A stretch of DNA of 12,608 bases from an uncultured Gammaproteobacteria bacterium (GTDB lineage: Bacteria > Pseudomonadota > Gammaproteobacteria > GCA-002705445 > GCA-002716945). Position numbers and translations under genes: made by a program. The stretch is from NCBI GenBank assembly GCA_913043035.1, contig CAJWMM010000011.1, positions 1 to 12,608 of the forward strand, in the 5' to 3' direction. The notes under the pieces were generated by a model that saw nothing but the letters and a program-made list of their open reading frames with translations, made no database searches and had not been told where the DNA came from. Below, one piece after another: positions 6,760 to 12,608 of the stretch (positions within the stretch are counted from its first letter, which is position 1; every line of letters begins with the position of its first letter).

Positions 6760-7382
6760 AAATATATGATAGGCTCAGTTTCAAGTATCCCTCTAAAACT
6801 GAAATTACTGCCATTTTTTTCAACTAATTTTTCACCGATCCATCTGATTGCTATGGGTAATATCTGATATTCGATTTTATGTATCTTTTCTTCAAGTGTC
6901 TTTACTGTATCAGATTCTTTTATTTCGACCAATCCTTGAATAAAAACAGGACCGTCATCAAGTTCATCAGTCACAAAATGAACAGATGCGCCATGCACAT
7001 CGTCACCAGATTGAATAGCTCGTTGATGTGTATTTAATCCTTTATGTTTAGGTAATAGTGATGGATGCAAATTTATTATCTTTCCCTCATGGTTATTAAC
7101 AAAATCTTTTGGTAGAATTTTCATATAGCCAGCTAAAACAACTAGACCTATATCATTTCTATTTATATCTGATGAGATATTATCGTAATTATACTTATCG
7201 TTAATTATTTTTATTGGGATATTTTTTTCTTTTGCATACTTTAATCCTCCAGCTGAGGGATTATCTGTAAGTACTTCACGAATGAAAACATTTTTCAAAA
7301 AACCTGAATCAATCTTCTCTATAATATTTTTGAGATTTGACCCATTACCTGATATAAATATTAAGCAGTTAAGTTCACTCAT
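6756..7382 (-). CDS. purN: Phosphoribosylglycinamide formyltransferase PurN
   Basis: PurN transfers the formyl group of 10-formyltetrahydrofolate to GAR, the third step of purine synthesis. The 208 residues contain the phosphate-binding ISGNGSNLKNI near 10-20, LAGYMKILP at 83-91, and INLHPSLLPKHKG at 103-115. The catalytic triad is readable as Asn104, His106 and Asp142 (in LDDGPV), corresponding to Asn106, His108 and Asp144 in E. coli. VHGASVHFVTDELDDGPV is strongly conserved. One small oddity is Lys in place of the usual Pro before Gly115 in the PK-x-x-G loop. The start overlaps the purM stop by 8 bases, and the stop overlaps the DUF3108 start by 4, so the three genes form one operon. Confidence 0.96.
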   Translation of the reverse strand: MSELNCLIFISGNGSNLKNIIEKIDSGFLKNVFIREVLTDNPSAGGLKYAKEKNIPIKIINDKYNYDNISSDINRNDIGLVVLAGYMKILPKDFVNNHEGKIINLHPSLLPKHKGLNTHQRAIQSGDDVHGASVHFVTDELDDGPVFIQGLVEIKESDTVKTLEEKIHKIEYQILPIAIRWIGEKLVEKNGSNFSFRGILETEPIIYL

Positions 7383-8403
7383 AAATTACTTTTGATTGCG
7401 AACCTTTTACAATGGAACCAATTTCAAATATTTTATAATTCATTTTCTTACAATCTTTAATTACACTATCCCTCTTTTTTTTATCAACAATAACAATCAT
7501 ACCAATGCCACAGTTAAATGTTTTCAGCATTTCATCATTGTTGAGAGCAGATCGATCTTGTACTAATTTGAAAATACTATGCATCTTCCACGAGTCAAAT
7601 TTTATCAAAGCTGAAGTCTTATTTGGTAATATCCTAGAAAGGTTTTCAGTTATTCCACCACCAGTTATATGTGCACATCCTTTTATTCTATCCCTAACTT
7701 TTGCAATTATATCACTGTAAATTTTAGTTGGTCTAAGTAAGGTATTGCCAATTTTTGAACCGTTACATTTTTGATTTAATGATAATAATTTTTTTTCAAT
7801 TAGTTTATTTACTAGTGAAAAGCCATTAGAGTGTAAACCATTTGATTGCAGGCCAATGATAATATCATTTTCCTTTATCTTTTTAGTGTCAATGATTTTA
7901 TTTTTATCAATCATTCCAATGCAAAATCCAGCGATGTCATAATCATCATTCTGATAAAATCCGGGCATTTCTGCTGTTTCGCCACCGGCTAGAACTACAT
8001 TAATTTTATCACATGCTTTTTTTATACCTAGTAATACTTTTTGATGTAATTTTATATTGATTCTACTTGTTGCCAAATAGTCCAAGAAAAGAATAGGATC
8101 TGCTCCAGATGTAATAACATCATTGACACACATAGCTAGCAAATCTTGTCCAATACTATTATGATTTTTCATTTTCATAGCAATTTTTAGTTTGGTACCC
8201 ACGCCATCTGTACCGCATACTATAACTGGATTAGGATATTTTTTTACATCTACATGATATAAGCTTGCAAAACCACCAATCATTGATAACATACGATTAT
8301 TTGTAAGACCTGATGTTTTTTTAAGAGAACTGATAAGATTTTCTGCAGTCTTGATATTTACTCCTGAATCCTTATATGTCAACTTTTTCTTTATTTTTTT
8401 CAT
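7375..8403 (-). CDS. purM: Phosphoribosylformylglycinamidine cyclo-ligase (AIR synthetase) PurM
   Basis: PurM closes the imidazole ring, converting FGAM to aminoimidazole ribonucleotide with ATP, the fifth step of purine synthesis. The 342-residue product has the standard landmarks: YKDSGVNI at 10-17, CGTDGVGTKL at 63-72, GQDLLAMCVND at 85-95, LAGGETAEMPGFY at 138-150, GLQSNGLHSNGFSLV at 184-198 and AHITGGGITENLSR at 244-257. Length and order are normal. The N-terminus carries a few extra lysines, MKKIKKK, before the conserved start. It is the first gene of the purM-purN-DUF3108 operon and diverges from the hda-like gene over 58 bases of A/T-rich DNA. No purine operator could be recognised. 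Confidence 0.97.
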   Translation of the reverse strand: MKKIKKKLTYKDSGVNIKTAENLISSLKKTSGLTNNRMLSMIGGFASLYHVDVKKYPNPVIVCGTDGVGTKLKIAMKMKNHNSIGQDLLAMCVNDVITSGADPILFLDYLATSRINIKLHQKVLLGIKKACDKINVVLAGGETAEMPGFYQNDDYDIAGFCIGMIDKNKIIDTKKIKENDIIIGLQSNGLHSNGFSLVNKLIEKKLLSLNQKCNGSKIGNTLLRPTKIYSDIIAKVRDRIKGCAHITGGGITENLSRILPNKTSALIKFDSWKMHSIFKLVQDRSALNNDEMLKTFNCGIGMIVIVDKKKRDSVIKDCKKMNYKIFEIGSIVKGSQSKVIYE

Positions 8404-8461
8404 AGTTTATTGGCTTGAATTATAATTATATATTAATCTATGGATCTATAAACAAAATAAT
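8404..8461. promoter_or_regulatory. Divergent purM / hda intergenic promoter region
   Basis: These 58 bases separate two divergent genes and must hold both start sites unless transcripts come from further away. On the minus strand there are two TATAAT matches (reverse complements of 8419-8424 and 8425-8430), and a TTGTTT-like -35 at 8450-8455 lies 19 bases from the nearer one, a plausible but imperfect purM promoter. On the plus strand TTGGCT at 8410-8415 is followed by TATTAA at 8431-8436, with a spacing of only 15. In DNA this A/T-rich such matches arise easily by chance. Confidence 0.35.
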
Positions 8462-9160
8462 ATGGATAATACAACTAAACACGATCAGATACCCATTAAC
8501 TTTTCGTTTTGTAATACAAAAACTCTTGATAATTACATCTCGGAGAATAATGATCATTTAATAGAAACCTTAAAACAATTTGCTAATAATAATCATGGGC
8601 AATTGATCTATTTATTTGGAGATAAATCTACTGGGAAATCACATCTGTGTAAGGCCGTTTTTAATATTATCAAAGACACCAAAACCTACATTGACCAACA
8701 TAATTTTGAAATATTAGATGATATTGATATACAGAATATTAACTATTTGATTATAGATGATTTTGAGATTATCTTAGAAAAAGGGAATACTGAGGATAAA
8801 CTCTTTTATTATATAAATGAATTTATATTATCAAAAAAATCTCTTTTAATTTCTTCTGTGAAGCCAACAGAGCAGATTGATTTCTCGAAAAATGACCTTA
8901 GATCGAGGCTAACATCAAATTTGATATTTAATATTAGAGAGATCAGCGATGATCGGAAAATAGAAGTGCTAAAAAAAATTACTGAGGACATAGGTTGGAC
9001 GATTGAGGAGAATGTTTGTCAATATATTATGAATCACTATCAAAGAGATTTATTTTTTCTCTGTAACGTTCTAAAAAGTTTAGATAAAAGTTCACTTGCG
9101 TTAAAAAAAAAGGTAACCGTACCTTTCGTAAAGGGTATTATTGAGAGATCTCATAGTTAA
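8462..9160 (+). CDS. hda: Hda-like AAA+ regulator of DnaA
   Basis: Hda is a DnaA-related AAA+ protein that, bound to the sliding clamp, stimulates hydrolysis of DnaA-ATP and limits re-initiation. The 232-residue length fits Hda rather than DnaA, and there is no DNA-binding domain IV. Visible motifs are Walker A GDKSTGKS at 53-60, Walker B LIIDD at 96-100, and DLRSRL at 145-150, where Arg149 aligns with the Hda arginine finger (Arg153 in E. coli). A sensor-2-type arginine lies in YQRDLFFL near 195, and TVPFVKGI near the C-terminus matches the characteristic Hda ending. QIPINF at 9-14 resembles a clamp-binding motif. The middle is divergent. It faces away from purM and ends 7 bases from the convergent wrbA stop. 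Confidence 0.85.
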   Translation: MDNTTKHDQIPINFSFCNTKTLDNYISENNDHLIETLKQFANNNHGQLIYLFGDKSTGKSHLCKAVFNIIKDTKTYIDQHNFEILDDIDIQNINYLIIDDFEIILEKGNTEDKLFYYINEFILSKKSLLISSVKPTEQIDFSKNDLRSRLTSNLIFNIREISDDRKIEVLKKITEDIGWTIEENVCQYIMNHYQRDLFFLCNVLKSLDKSSLALKKKVTVPFVKGIIERSHS

Positions 9161-9167
9161 AAAGTAA

Positions 9168-9722
9168 TTAGTTCTTATTATTTTTGCAAATCTCTGCAAA
9201 CCTTTTCCCATAATTGATGCAAATTTCTTTTTCGTCTTCAGAAATCTCTGTCGAATTTTTTAATGCCACATGAGTCGGACCATATGGAGTTCCCCCAGAG
9301 AGGGTAGAGTTAAGTTTATTTTCACTGTATGGAACACCAACTATGATCATGCCATGATGTATGAGTGGTAACATCATAGTTATTAAAGTAGTCTCCTGTC
9401 CACCATGCATACTTGATGTTGACGTAAAAACACCAGCAGGTTTATTAATGAGTGTTCCATTAAACCATTCTTCAGTTGTTGAATCAATGAACTCTTTCAT
9501 TGGCGCCGCCATGTTACCAAAATGAGTAGGGCTTCCCATAATGAGACCATCACAACTAGATAATTCAGATTTTTCAACTAAAGTATCATCGTCATTTTTA
9601 CTATCGACAGTTCTTATTTTTGATTCCACACCCTCAATAGTCTCTATTCCGCGTGATATTAATCGTGCCATCTTTTTCGTTGAGCCATTTCTAGAATAAT
9701 ATATAATAAGGATGCTTGTCAT
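9168..9722 (-). CDS. WrbA-like NAD(P)H:quinone oxidoreductase (flavodoxin fold)
   Basis: This flavodoxin-like protein matches the WrbA family, FMN enzymes that reduce quinones by two electrons and limit redox cycling. Counted from the chosen start (184 residues), ILIIYYSRNGSTKKMA near 4-19 is the FMN phosphate loop, GSPTHFGNMAAPMKEFID near 63-80 contacts the flavin ring, and TSTSSMHGGQETTL near 99-112 is the WrbA-specific segment. I chose the ATG at 9722 because family members have about two residues before ILVLYYS. An upstream in-frame ATG at 9734 would give 188 residues; neither has a clear Shine-Dalgarno. Linkage to hda is, as I recall, common in gammaproteobacteria. The enzyme activity itself is inferred from the family. 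Confidence 0.9.
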   Translation of the reverse strand: MTSILIIYYSRNGSTKKMARLISRGIETIEGVESKIRTVDSKNDDDTLVEKSELSSCDGLIMGSPTHFGNMAAPMKEFIDSTTEEWFNGTLINKPAGVFTSTSSMHGGQETTLITMMLPLIHHGMIIVGVPYSENKLNSTLSGGTPYGPTHVALKNSTEISEDEKEICINYGKRFAEICKNNKN

Positions 9723-9779
9723 ATTTGATAGCATATTCTATATAAGGGAGAAAATAAACGACAAAGTTATTGTGAAGAG

Positions 9780-10088
9780 ATGAAAATTATATCCTATTTC
9801 TTAATTATTATTGTTCAGTTTTTGAGTGTAGATCTTACTCTTTCAAACACTCTTGAAGATAAATCATCAGCGCTTATTAAAGAAGCAAAATCGACTAATA
9901 AGATAGCGATCAAGCTGAAAAACGAATGGAGAGATGTCAGGAAACTTATTAAAAAAGCGTCCAAAGCGCATGCTGACAAAAACTATGAAAAATCAATAAA
10001 TTTTGCTGAGCAGGCACTTAATCAAGCAAAAATGTCAATTGAGCAACATAAAAAACAAAAAAATAACTATAGATTTCTCGACGATTAA
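9780..10088 (+). CDS. Small exported helical protein, SoxXA-binding (SoxK)-like
   Basis: The 102-residue protein begins with a likely signal peptide: Lys2, a hydrophobic core at about 3-18, and a weak cleavage region near LTLSN (19-23). The rest is highly charged and helical, with NEWRDVRKLIKKASKAH at about 48-64 and NYEKSINFAEQALNQAK at about 68-84, then QHKKQKNNYRFLDD. The EWRD motif followed by a TPR-like pair of helices resembles SoxXA-binding proteins (SoxK type), which support the periplasmic cytochrome SoxXA in thiosulfate oxidation. No other sox gene is in the window, so the role is uncertain. The stop shares TTAA at 10085-10088 with proS. It could also be a generic periplasmic helical protein. 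Confidence 0.6.
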   Translation: MKIISYFLIIIVQFLSVDLTLSNTLEDKSSALIKEAKSTNKIAIKLKNEWRDVRKLIKKASKAHADKNYEKSINFAEQALNQAKMSIEQHKKQKNNYRFLDD

Positions 10089-11344
10089 ACTCTTAGCGTT
10101 GCATCGTTAACAAATTCTGGTGTTACCTTCTGCTTTTGATCCTCATTTCGTCTTTTGAGTGTCATAGTCCTATCATCGGTTTCTTTCTGTCCGATAATAA
10201 GTATATTTGGTACTCCTATAAGTTCCCAATCAGCTAACTTGTTACCAAGTTTAAGATTTCGATTATCATATATGACATCTACTCCTTGTTTTTGAAGATC
10301 TTCATAAATATTCTCAGTATATTTTCTGATCTCGTCACTTTTTTTAGAATCCAATTCGATTAATGCAACTTGGAATGGACTCATGGTCTTAGGCCAGATT
10401 ATACCTCTATCGTCATAATTCTGCTCGATAGCCGCTGCGACAATTCTACTAATTCCAATACCATAGCAACCCATAAAAACATCATTGATTTGCGAATTCT
10501 CATCCGTAAACCTCAAGTTCATGGGTTTAGAGTATTTTGTTCCAAGTTTGAAAATATGGCCAACCTCAATTCCTCTTGTAAGCCTCATGCCAATTTTACT
10601 AGCAATTTTTTCTATGTTCTCTTCTTGATATCGCTCTTTAGCTATTTCAACATTCATACCATTATTTGAATCATCCAATAGAAGATCATCCTCGCCTGTA
10701 TCTGCTATAACATGAAATTCGTGTGACTCGCTCCCACCAATATTTCCACTATCTGCATCTACCATGGTAAATTTTAACATGAGTGAATTGAAAATATTTT
10801 TATAAGCTTCCATATACTTAGAATATGTTGTATCAAGACAACTTGTGGACGCATGAAATGAGTAAGCATCTTTCATAATGAATTCTCTTGATCGCAACAC
10901 TCCAAACCTTGGTCTTATTTCATCTCTGAATTTTGTAGATATTTGAAATAGATTAATGGGAAGTTGTTTATAACTTGATAAATCTTGCCTCAAAAGATCT
11001 GTAATAACTTCTTCAAAAGTTGGTCCAAAGCAAAATTCCCTTTCATTTCTATCTTTAAATCTTAGAAGTTCAGGACCATATTCATTCCATCTACCAGACT
11101 CTTTCCATAGTTCGTTAGGTTGAACAAGAGGCATTAAAATTTCTCTACAACCAATTTTATTTAACTCACACCTGACTATATCTTGTATTTTATCAATTAC
11201 TCTTAGTCCTAGTGGAAGCCAAGTATATTGACCCGATGACAATTTCCGAATCATGCCTGATTTAATCATAAGTTTATGACTAATCACTTCTGTATCAGAA
11301 GGATCACTTTTTACTGTAAAAATTGGAAAATTCGAGGTTTTCAT
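10085..11344 (-). CDS. proS: Prolyl-tRNA synthetase lacking the INS editing domain
   Basis: ProRS charges tRNA-Pro with proline. The 419 residues hold class II motif 1 (about 30-50, GMIRKLSSGQYTWLP), GPTFEE at 107-112, motif 2 (KFRDEIRPRFGVLRSREF at 138-155), motif 3 (GCYGIGISRIVAAAIE at 292-307) and the anticodon-binding domain from about 325. Bacterial-type ProRS is usually about 570 residues with an INS domain of roughly 180 residues that removes mischarged Ala. Here only about 35 residues (221-256) join SHEFHVIADTGEDD to RGIEVGHIF, so the editing domain is absent. Short forms are known in alphaproteobacteria, which use a separate ProXp-ala. The usual GPTHEE has Phe instead of His. The flanking parts align continuously, arguing against a frameshift. 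Confidence 0.93.
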   Translation of the reverse strand: MKTSNFPIFTVKSDPSDTEVISHKLMIKSGMIRKLSSGQYTWLPLGLRVIDKIQDIVRCELNKIGCREILMPLVQPNELWKESGRWNEYGPELLRFKDRNEREFCFGPTFEEVITDLLRQDLSSYKQLPINLFQISTKFRDEIRPRFGVLRSREFIMKDAYSFHASTSCLDTTYSKYMEAYKNIFNSLMLKFTMVDADSGNIGGSESHEFHVIADTGEDDLLLDDSNNGMNVEIAKERYQEENIEKIASKIGMRLTRGIEVGHIFKLGTKYSKPMNLRFTDENSQINDVFMGCYGIGISRIVAAAIEQNYDDRGIIWPKTMSPFQVALIELDSKKSDEIRKYTENIYEDLQKQGVDVIYDNRNLKLGNKLADWELIGVPNILIIGQKETDDRTMTLKRRNEDQKQKVTPEFVNDATLRV

Positions 11345-11434
11345 TACTATTTTATTATAAATTCTAAATTATCATTTTAGTTTAACATGAATATGGTTAT
11401 TATATATAAAGCTAATTAATCACGAACATATTAG
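11345..11434. promoter_or_regulatory. Divergent proS / perM intergenic region
   Basis: Ninety very A/T-rich bases separate the two starts. A TATAAT on the minus strand (reverse complement of 11354-11359) is only about 10 bases from the proS ATG and would give an almost leaderless transcript. On the plus strand several TATATA-like strings occur near 11400-11410. No matching -35 boxes or T-box-like leader can be made out, so the promoters are presumed from the divergent layout only. Confidence 0.3.
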
Positions 11435-12421
11435 ATGCTAAAATTTTTCAAGGACTGGTACGATACTCATCTGACTGACCCAAATCAAGTAGCGCTTGCA
11501 CTGCTTATTCTATTTATTACTCTCATAACTTATATCTTACTTGCAACCGTTGTCCCAATTCTTGTCGCAATAATTTTAGCTTATATGTTAGAGGGTATAG
11601 TCAAGTCAGTTTCAGAAAAATATAAGATTCAGCGGACTGGTGCAGTTTTGTCTGTATACATATCTTTTCTGATTCTATCCTTCATGACAGTTATAATTCT
11701 TGTACCTTTAATGCTTAATCAGATTTCACTTTTTGTTAAATCGTTACCATCTATGTTAGAACGTGGCAAGGATTTACTTCTAAGCTCTAGTGATAGTCAG
11801 TTTAGTCTATTTTCTCAGGAACAAATTACAGAGATTTTATCTGCTATAAACTCCGAAATTACTATGTTAGGTTCTTCAATCATCTCGTTTTCACTCTCAT
11901 CTGCAGGTAGTCTTATAGAAACAATAGTTTATATTATTATTGTTCCGATAATTATTTTTTTCTTGCTGTATGATAAAGAGAGCATCAACAATTGGTTTAA
12001 AAAATTTTTCCCTGAGAAGTTAGACCTATCTAGGAAGGCATATGCTGAATTAGATTTAAAGCTTGGTAATTATATCAGATGTAAATTAATAGAAATTATC
12101 ATAGTTTGGTTTGCATCTACTTTCTTTTTTGCGATCTTAGGATTGAATTATTCTTTACTTTTGGGATTCCTATGCGGTATTTCTGTTATCATTCCATATG
12201 TTGGTGCTATAGCTGTGACAATACCAATTACGATTGTAGCTTACTTCCAATGGGGCACATCATCCGAGTTTTGGTATATAATAATAGCTCACACTTTGAT
12301 TCAAATTATAGATGGAAATGTTGTAGTGCCAATATTATTTTCTGATGCAGTAAATCTTCACCCACTAGCTATTCTTGTTTCTATTCTTTTTTTTGGACCT
12401 ATTAATTCATCAATTCTTTGA
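11435..12421 (+). CDS. perM: PerM/AI-2E family permease, C-terminus truncated at a junction
   Basis: This is an AI-2E/PerM-type inner membrane protein. It starts with an amphipathic KFFKDWYDTHLTDP segment, then membrane segments at about 18-45 and 62-90, a long periplasmic-type middle (about 92-145), and later membrane segments at about 155-175, 215-240, 243-268 and 300-320. The family's YVGAIAVTIPI region (near 270-280) and the DAVNLHPLAILVSILFFG region near 304-321 are clear. The family normally continues with a conserved Gly/Trp-rich final segment (G-x-W-G-F-W-G, then a hydrophobic helix), but here PINSSIL and a stop follow Gly321. From about 12397 the DNA is instead antisense to alaS, so roughly 30-40 residues are missing. 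Substrate is unknown. Confidence 0.85.
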   Translation: MLKFFKDWYDTHLTDPNQVALALLILFITLITYILLATVVPILVAIILAYMLEGIVKSVSEKYKIQRTGAVLSVYISFLILSFMTVIILVPLMLNQISLFVKSLPSMLERGKDLLLSSSDSQFSLFSQEQITEILSAINSEITMLGSSIISFSLSSAGSLIETIVYIIIVPIIIFFLLYDKESINNWFKKFFPEKLDLSRKAYAELDLKLGNYIRCKLIEIIIVWFASTFFFAILGLNYSLLLGFLCGISVIIPYVGAIAVTIPITIVAYFQWGTSSEFWYIIIAHTLIQIIDGNVVVPILFSDAVNLHPLAILVSILFFGPINSSIL

Positions 12422-12608
12422 CCTAGAGTAGAGAAAGCTGATGAGTCATAATTATCAATCTGACCCTCTAAAAGAGCTTGTATTCTCTCTAATCCCATTC
12501 CTGTATCAACACATTTCATAGGTAGGTCATGCAGGGCACCATCTTTATCCTTGTTGTATTGTGTAAAAACTAAATTCCATATCTCAACATATCTGTCACC
12601 AGGATCTC
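12358..12608 (-). CDS. alaS: Alanyl-tRNA synthetase fragment (internal piece, both ends missing)
   Basis: Reading the minus strand from 12606 gives DPGDRYVEIWNLVF, then TQYNKDKDGALHDLP, VDTGMGLERI, and LLEGQIDNYD. These are hallmark sequences of the catalytic domain of AlaRS, around residues 210-265 of the E. coli enzyme. The upstream part lies beyond the right edge. Instead of the expected RVIADHIR region after IDELIG, the frame passes at about 12397 into the antisense of perM, reads GPKKRIETRIASG and stops at 12358-12360. So the gene is cut at the same position as perM. The real alaS sequence probably spans about 12398-12608; the rest is readthrough. Confidence 0.88.
   Translation of the reverse strand, partial: DPGDRYVEIWNLVFTQYNKDKDGALHDLPMKCVDTGMGLERIQALLEGQIDNYDSSAFSTLGQRIDELIGPKKRIETRIASG

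Noticed and set aside
9723..9734. Upstream ATG at 9734 as the wrbA start
   Set aside because: It adds MLSN ahead of the usual family N-terminus and has no Shine-Dalgarno; kept only as an alternative.
10370..10669. Plus-strand 99-codon frame opposite proS
   Set aside because: Sits over motif 3 and the truncated INS region of ProRS; Ser/Asn/Ile-rich translation, no similarity recognised. I also considered whether it marked an insertion explaining the lost editing domain, but proS reads through it without a break.
12106..12345. Plus-strand 79-codon frame inside perM
   Set aside because: A shifted-frame shadow of the permease, full of Cys and Tyr from reading hydrophobic codons out of phase.
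1..12608. CRISPR arrays, direct or inverted repeats, insertion sequences, tRNA or rRNA genes, phage or defence genes
   Set aside because: Reading both strands by eye, I saw no spaced repeats, transposase motifs, cloverleaf-like sequences or defence domains. Short repeats found were homopolymer or A/T runs.

Overview
The window is AT-rich (roughly one third G+C by eye), tightly packed and full of overlapping genes. The best-conserved proteins (ArgG, PurM, PurN, ProRS, an Hda-type AAA+ protein, a DUF1244 protein) read most like gammaproteobacterial versions. This suggests a streamlined, probably marine, gammaproteobacterium, perhaps of SAR86 or SUP05 type. The exact lineage cannot be fixed from this sequence, and the source may be a metagenome or single-cell contig.

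Layout. (1) 1-730, minus strand: a MOSC-domain YiiM-like protein, followed 3 bases downstream by the start of an unrecognised gene that leaves the window. (2) 776-1663: an EamA/DMT membrane transporter. (3) 1733-6034, plus strand: a compact run of DUF1244 protein, moeB, moaA, a small unknown membrane protein, moaD, moaE and argG. Four of these encode molybdenum cofactor (Moco) steps: MoaA makes the first pterin intermediate, MoeB adenylates MoaD, and MoaD/MoaE build molybdopterin. argG is coupled to the end by a 14-base overlap. (4) 8403-6031, minus strand: purM, purN and a DUF3108 protein, overlapping one another, with the last gene ending tail-to-tail against argG on a shared TTAA. (5) 8462-9160: an hda-like gene, divergent from purM. 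(6) 9722-9168, minus strand: a WrbA-like flavodoxin quinone reductase. (7) 9780-10088: a small secreted helical protein resembling SoxXA-binding (SoxK-like) proteins. (8) 11344-10085, minus strand: proS encoding a prolyl-tRNA synthetase without the usual INS editing domain, again sharing a TTAA stop with its convergent neighbour. (9) 11435-12421: a PerM/AI-2E family permease that loses its conserved C-terminus at about 12397, and from there to the right edge an internal piece of alaS on the minus strand. Both genes break at the same point, so this is either a rearrangement or a chimeric join.

Functionally this is mostly core metabolism: Moco synthesis, arginine and purine synthesis, replication control and tRNA charging. 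I found no RNA genes, CRISPR arrays, insertion sequences, phage genes or defence systems, and no stretch over 300 bases without a gene. The points most worth checking are the perM/alaS junction, the editing-domain-free ProRS, the unknown membrane protein inside the Moco operon, and the SoxK-like protein with no sox genes beside it.
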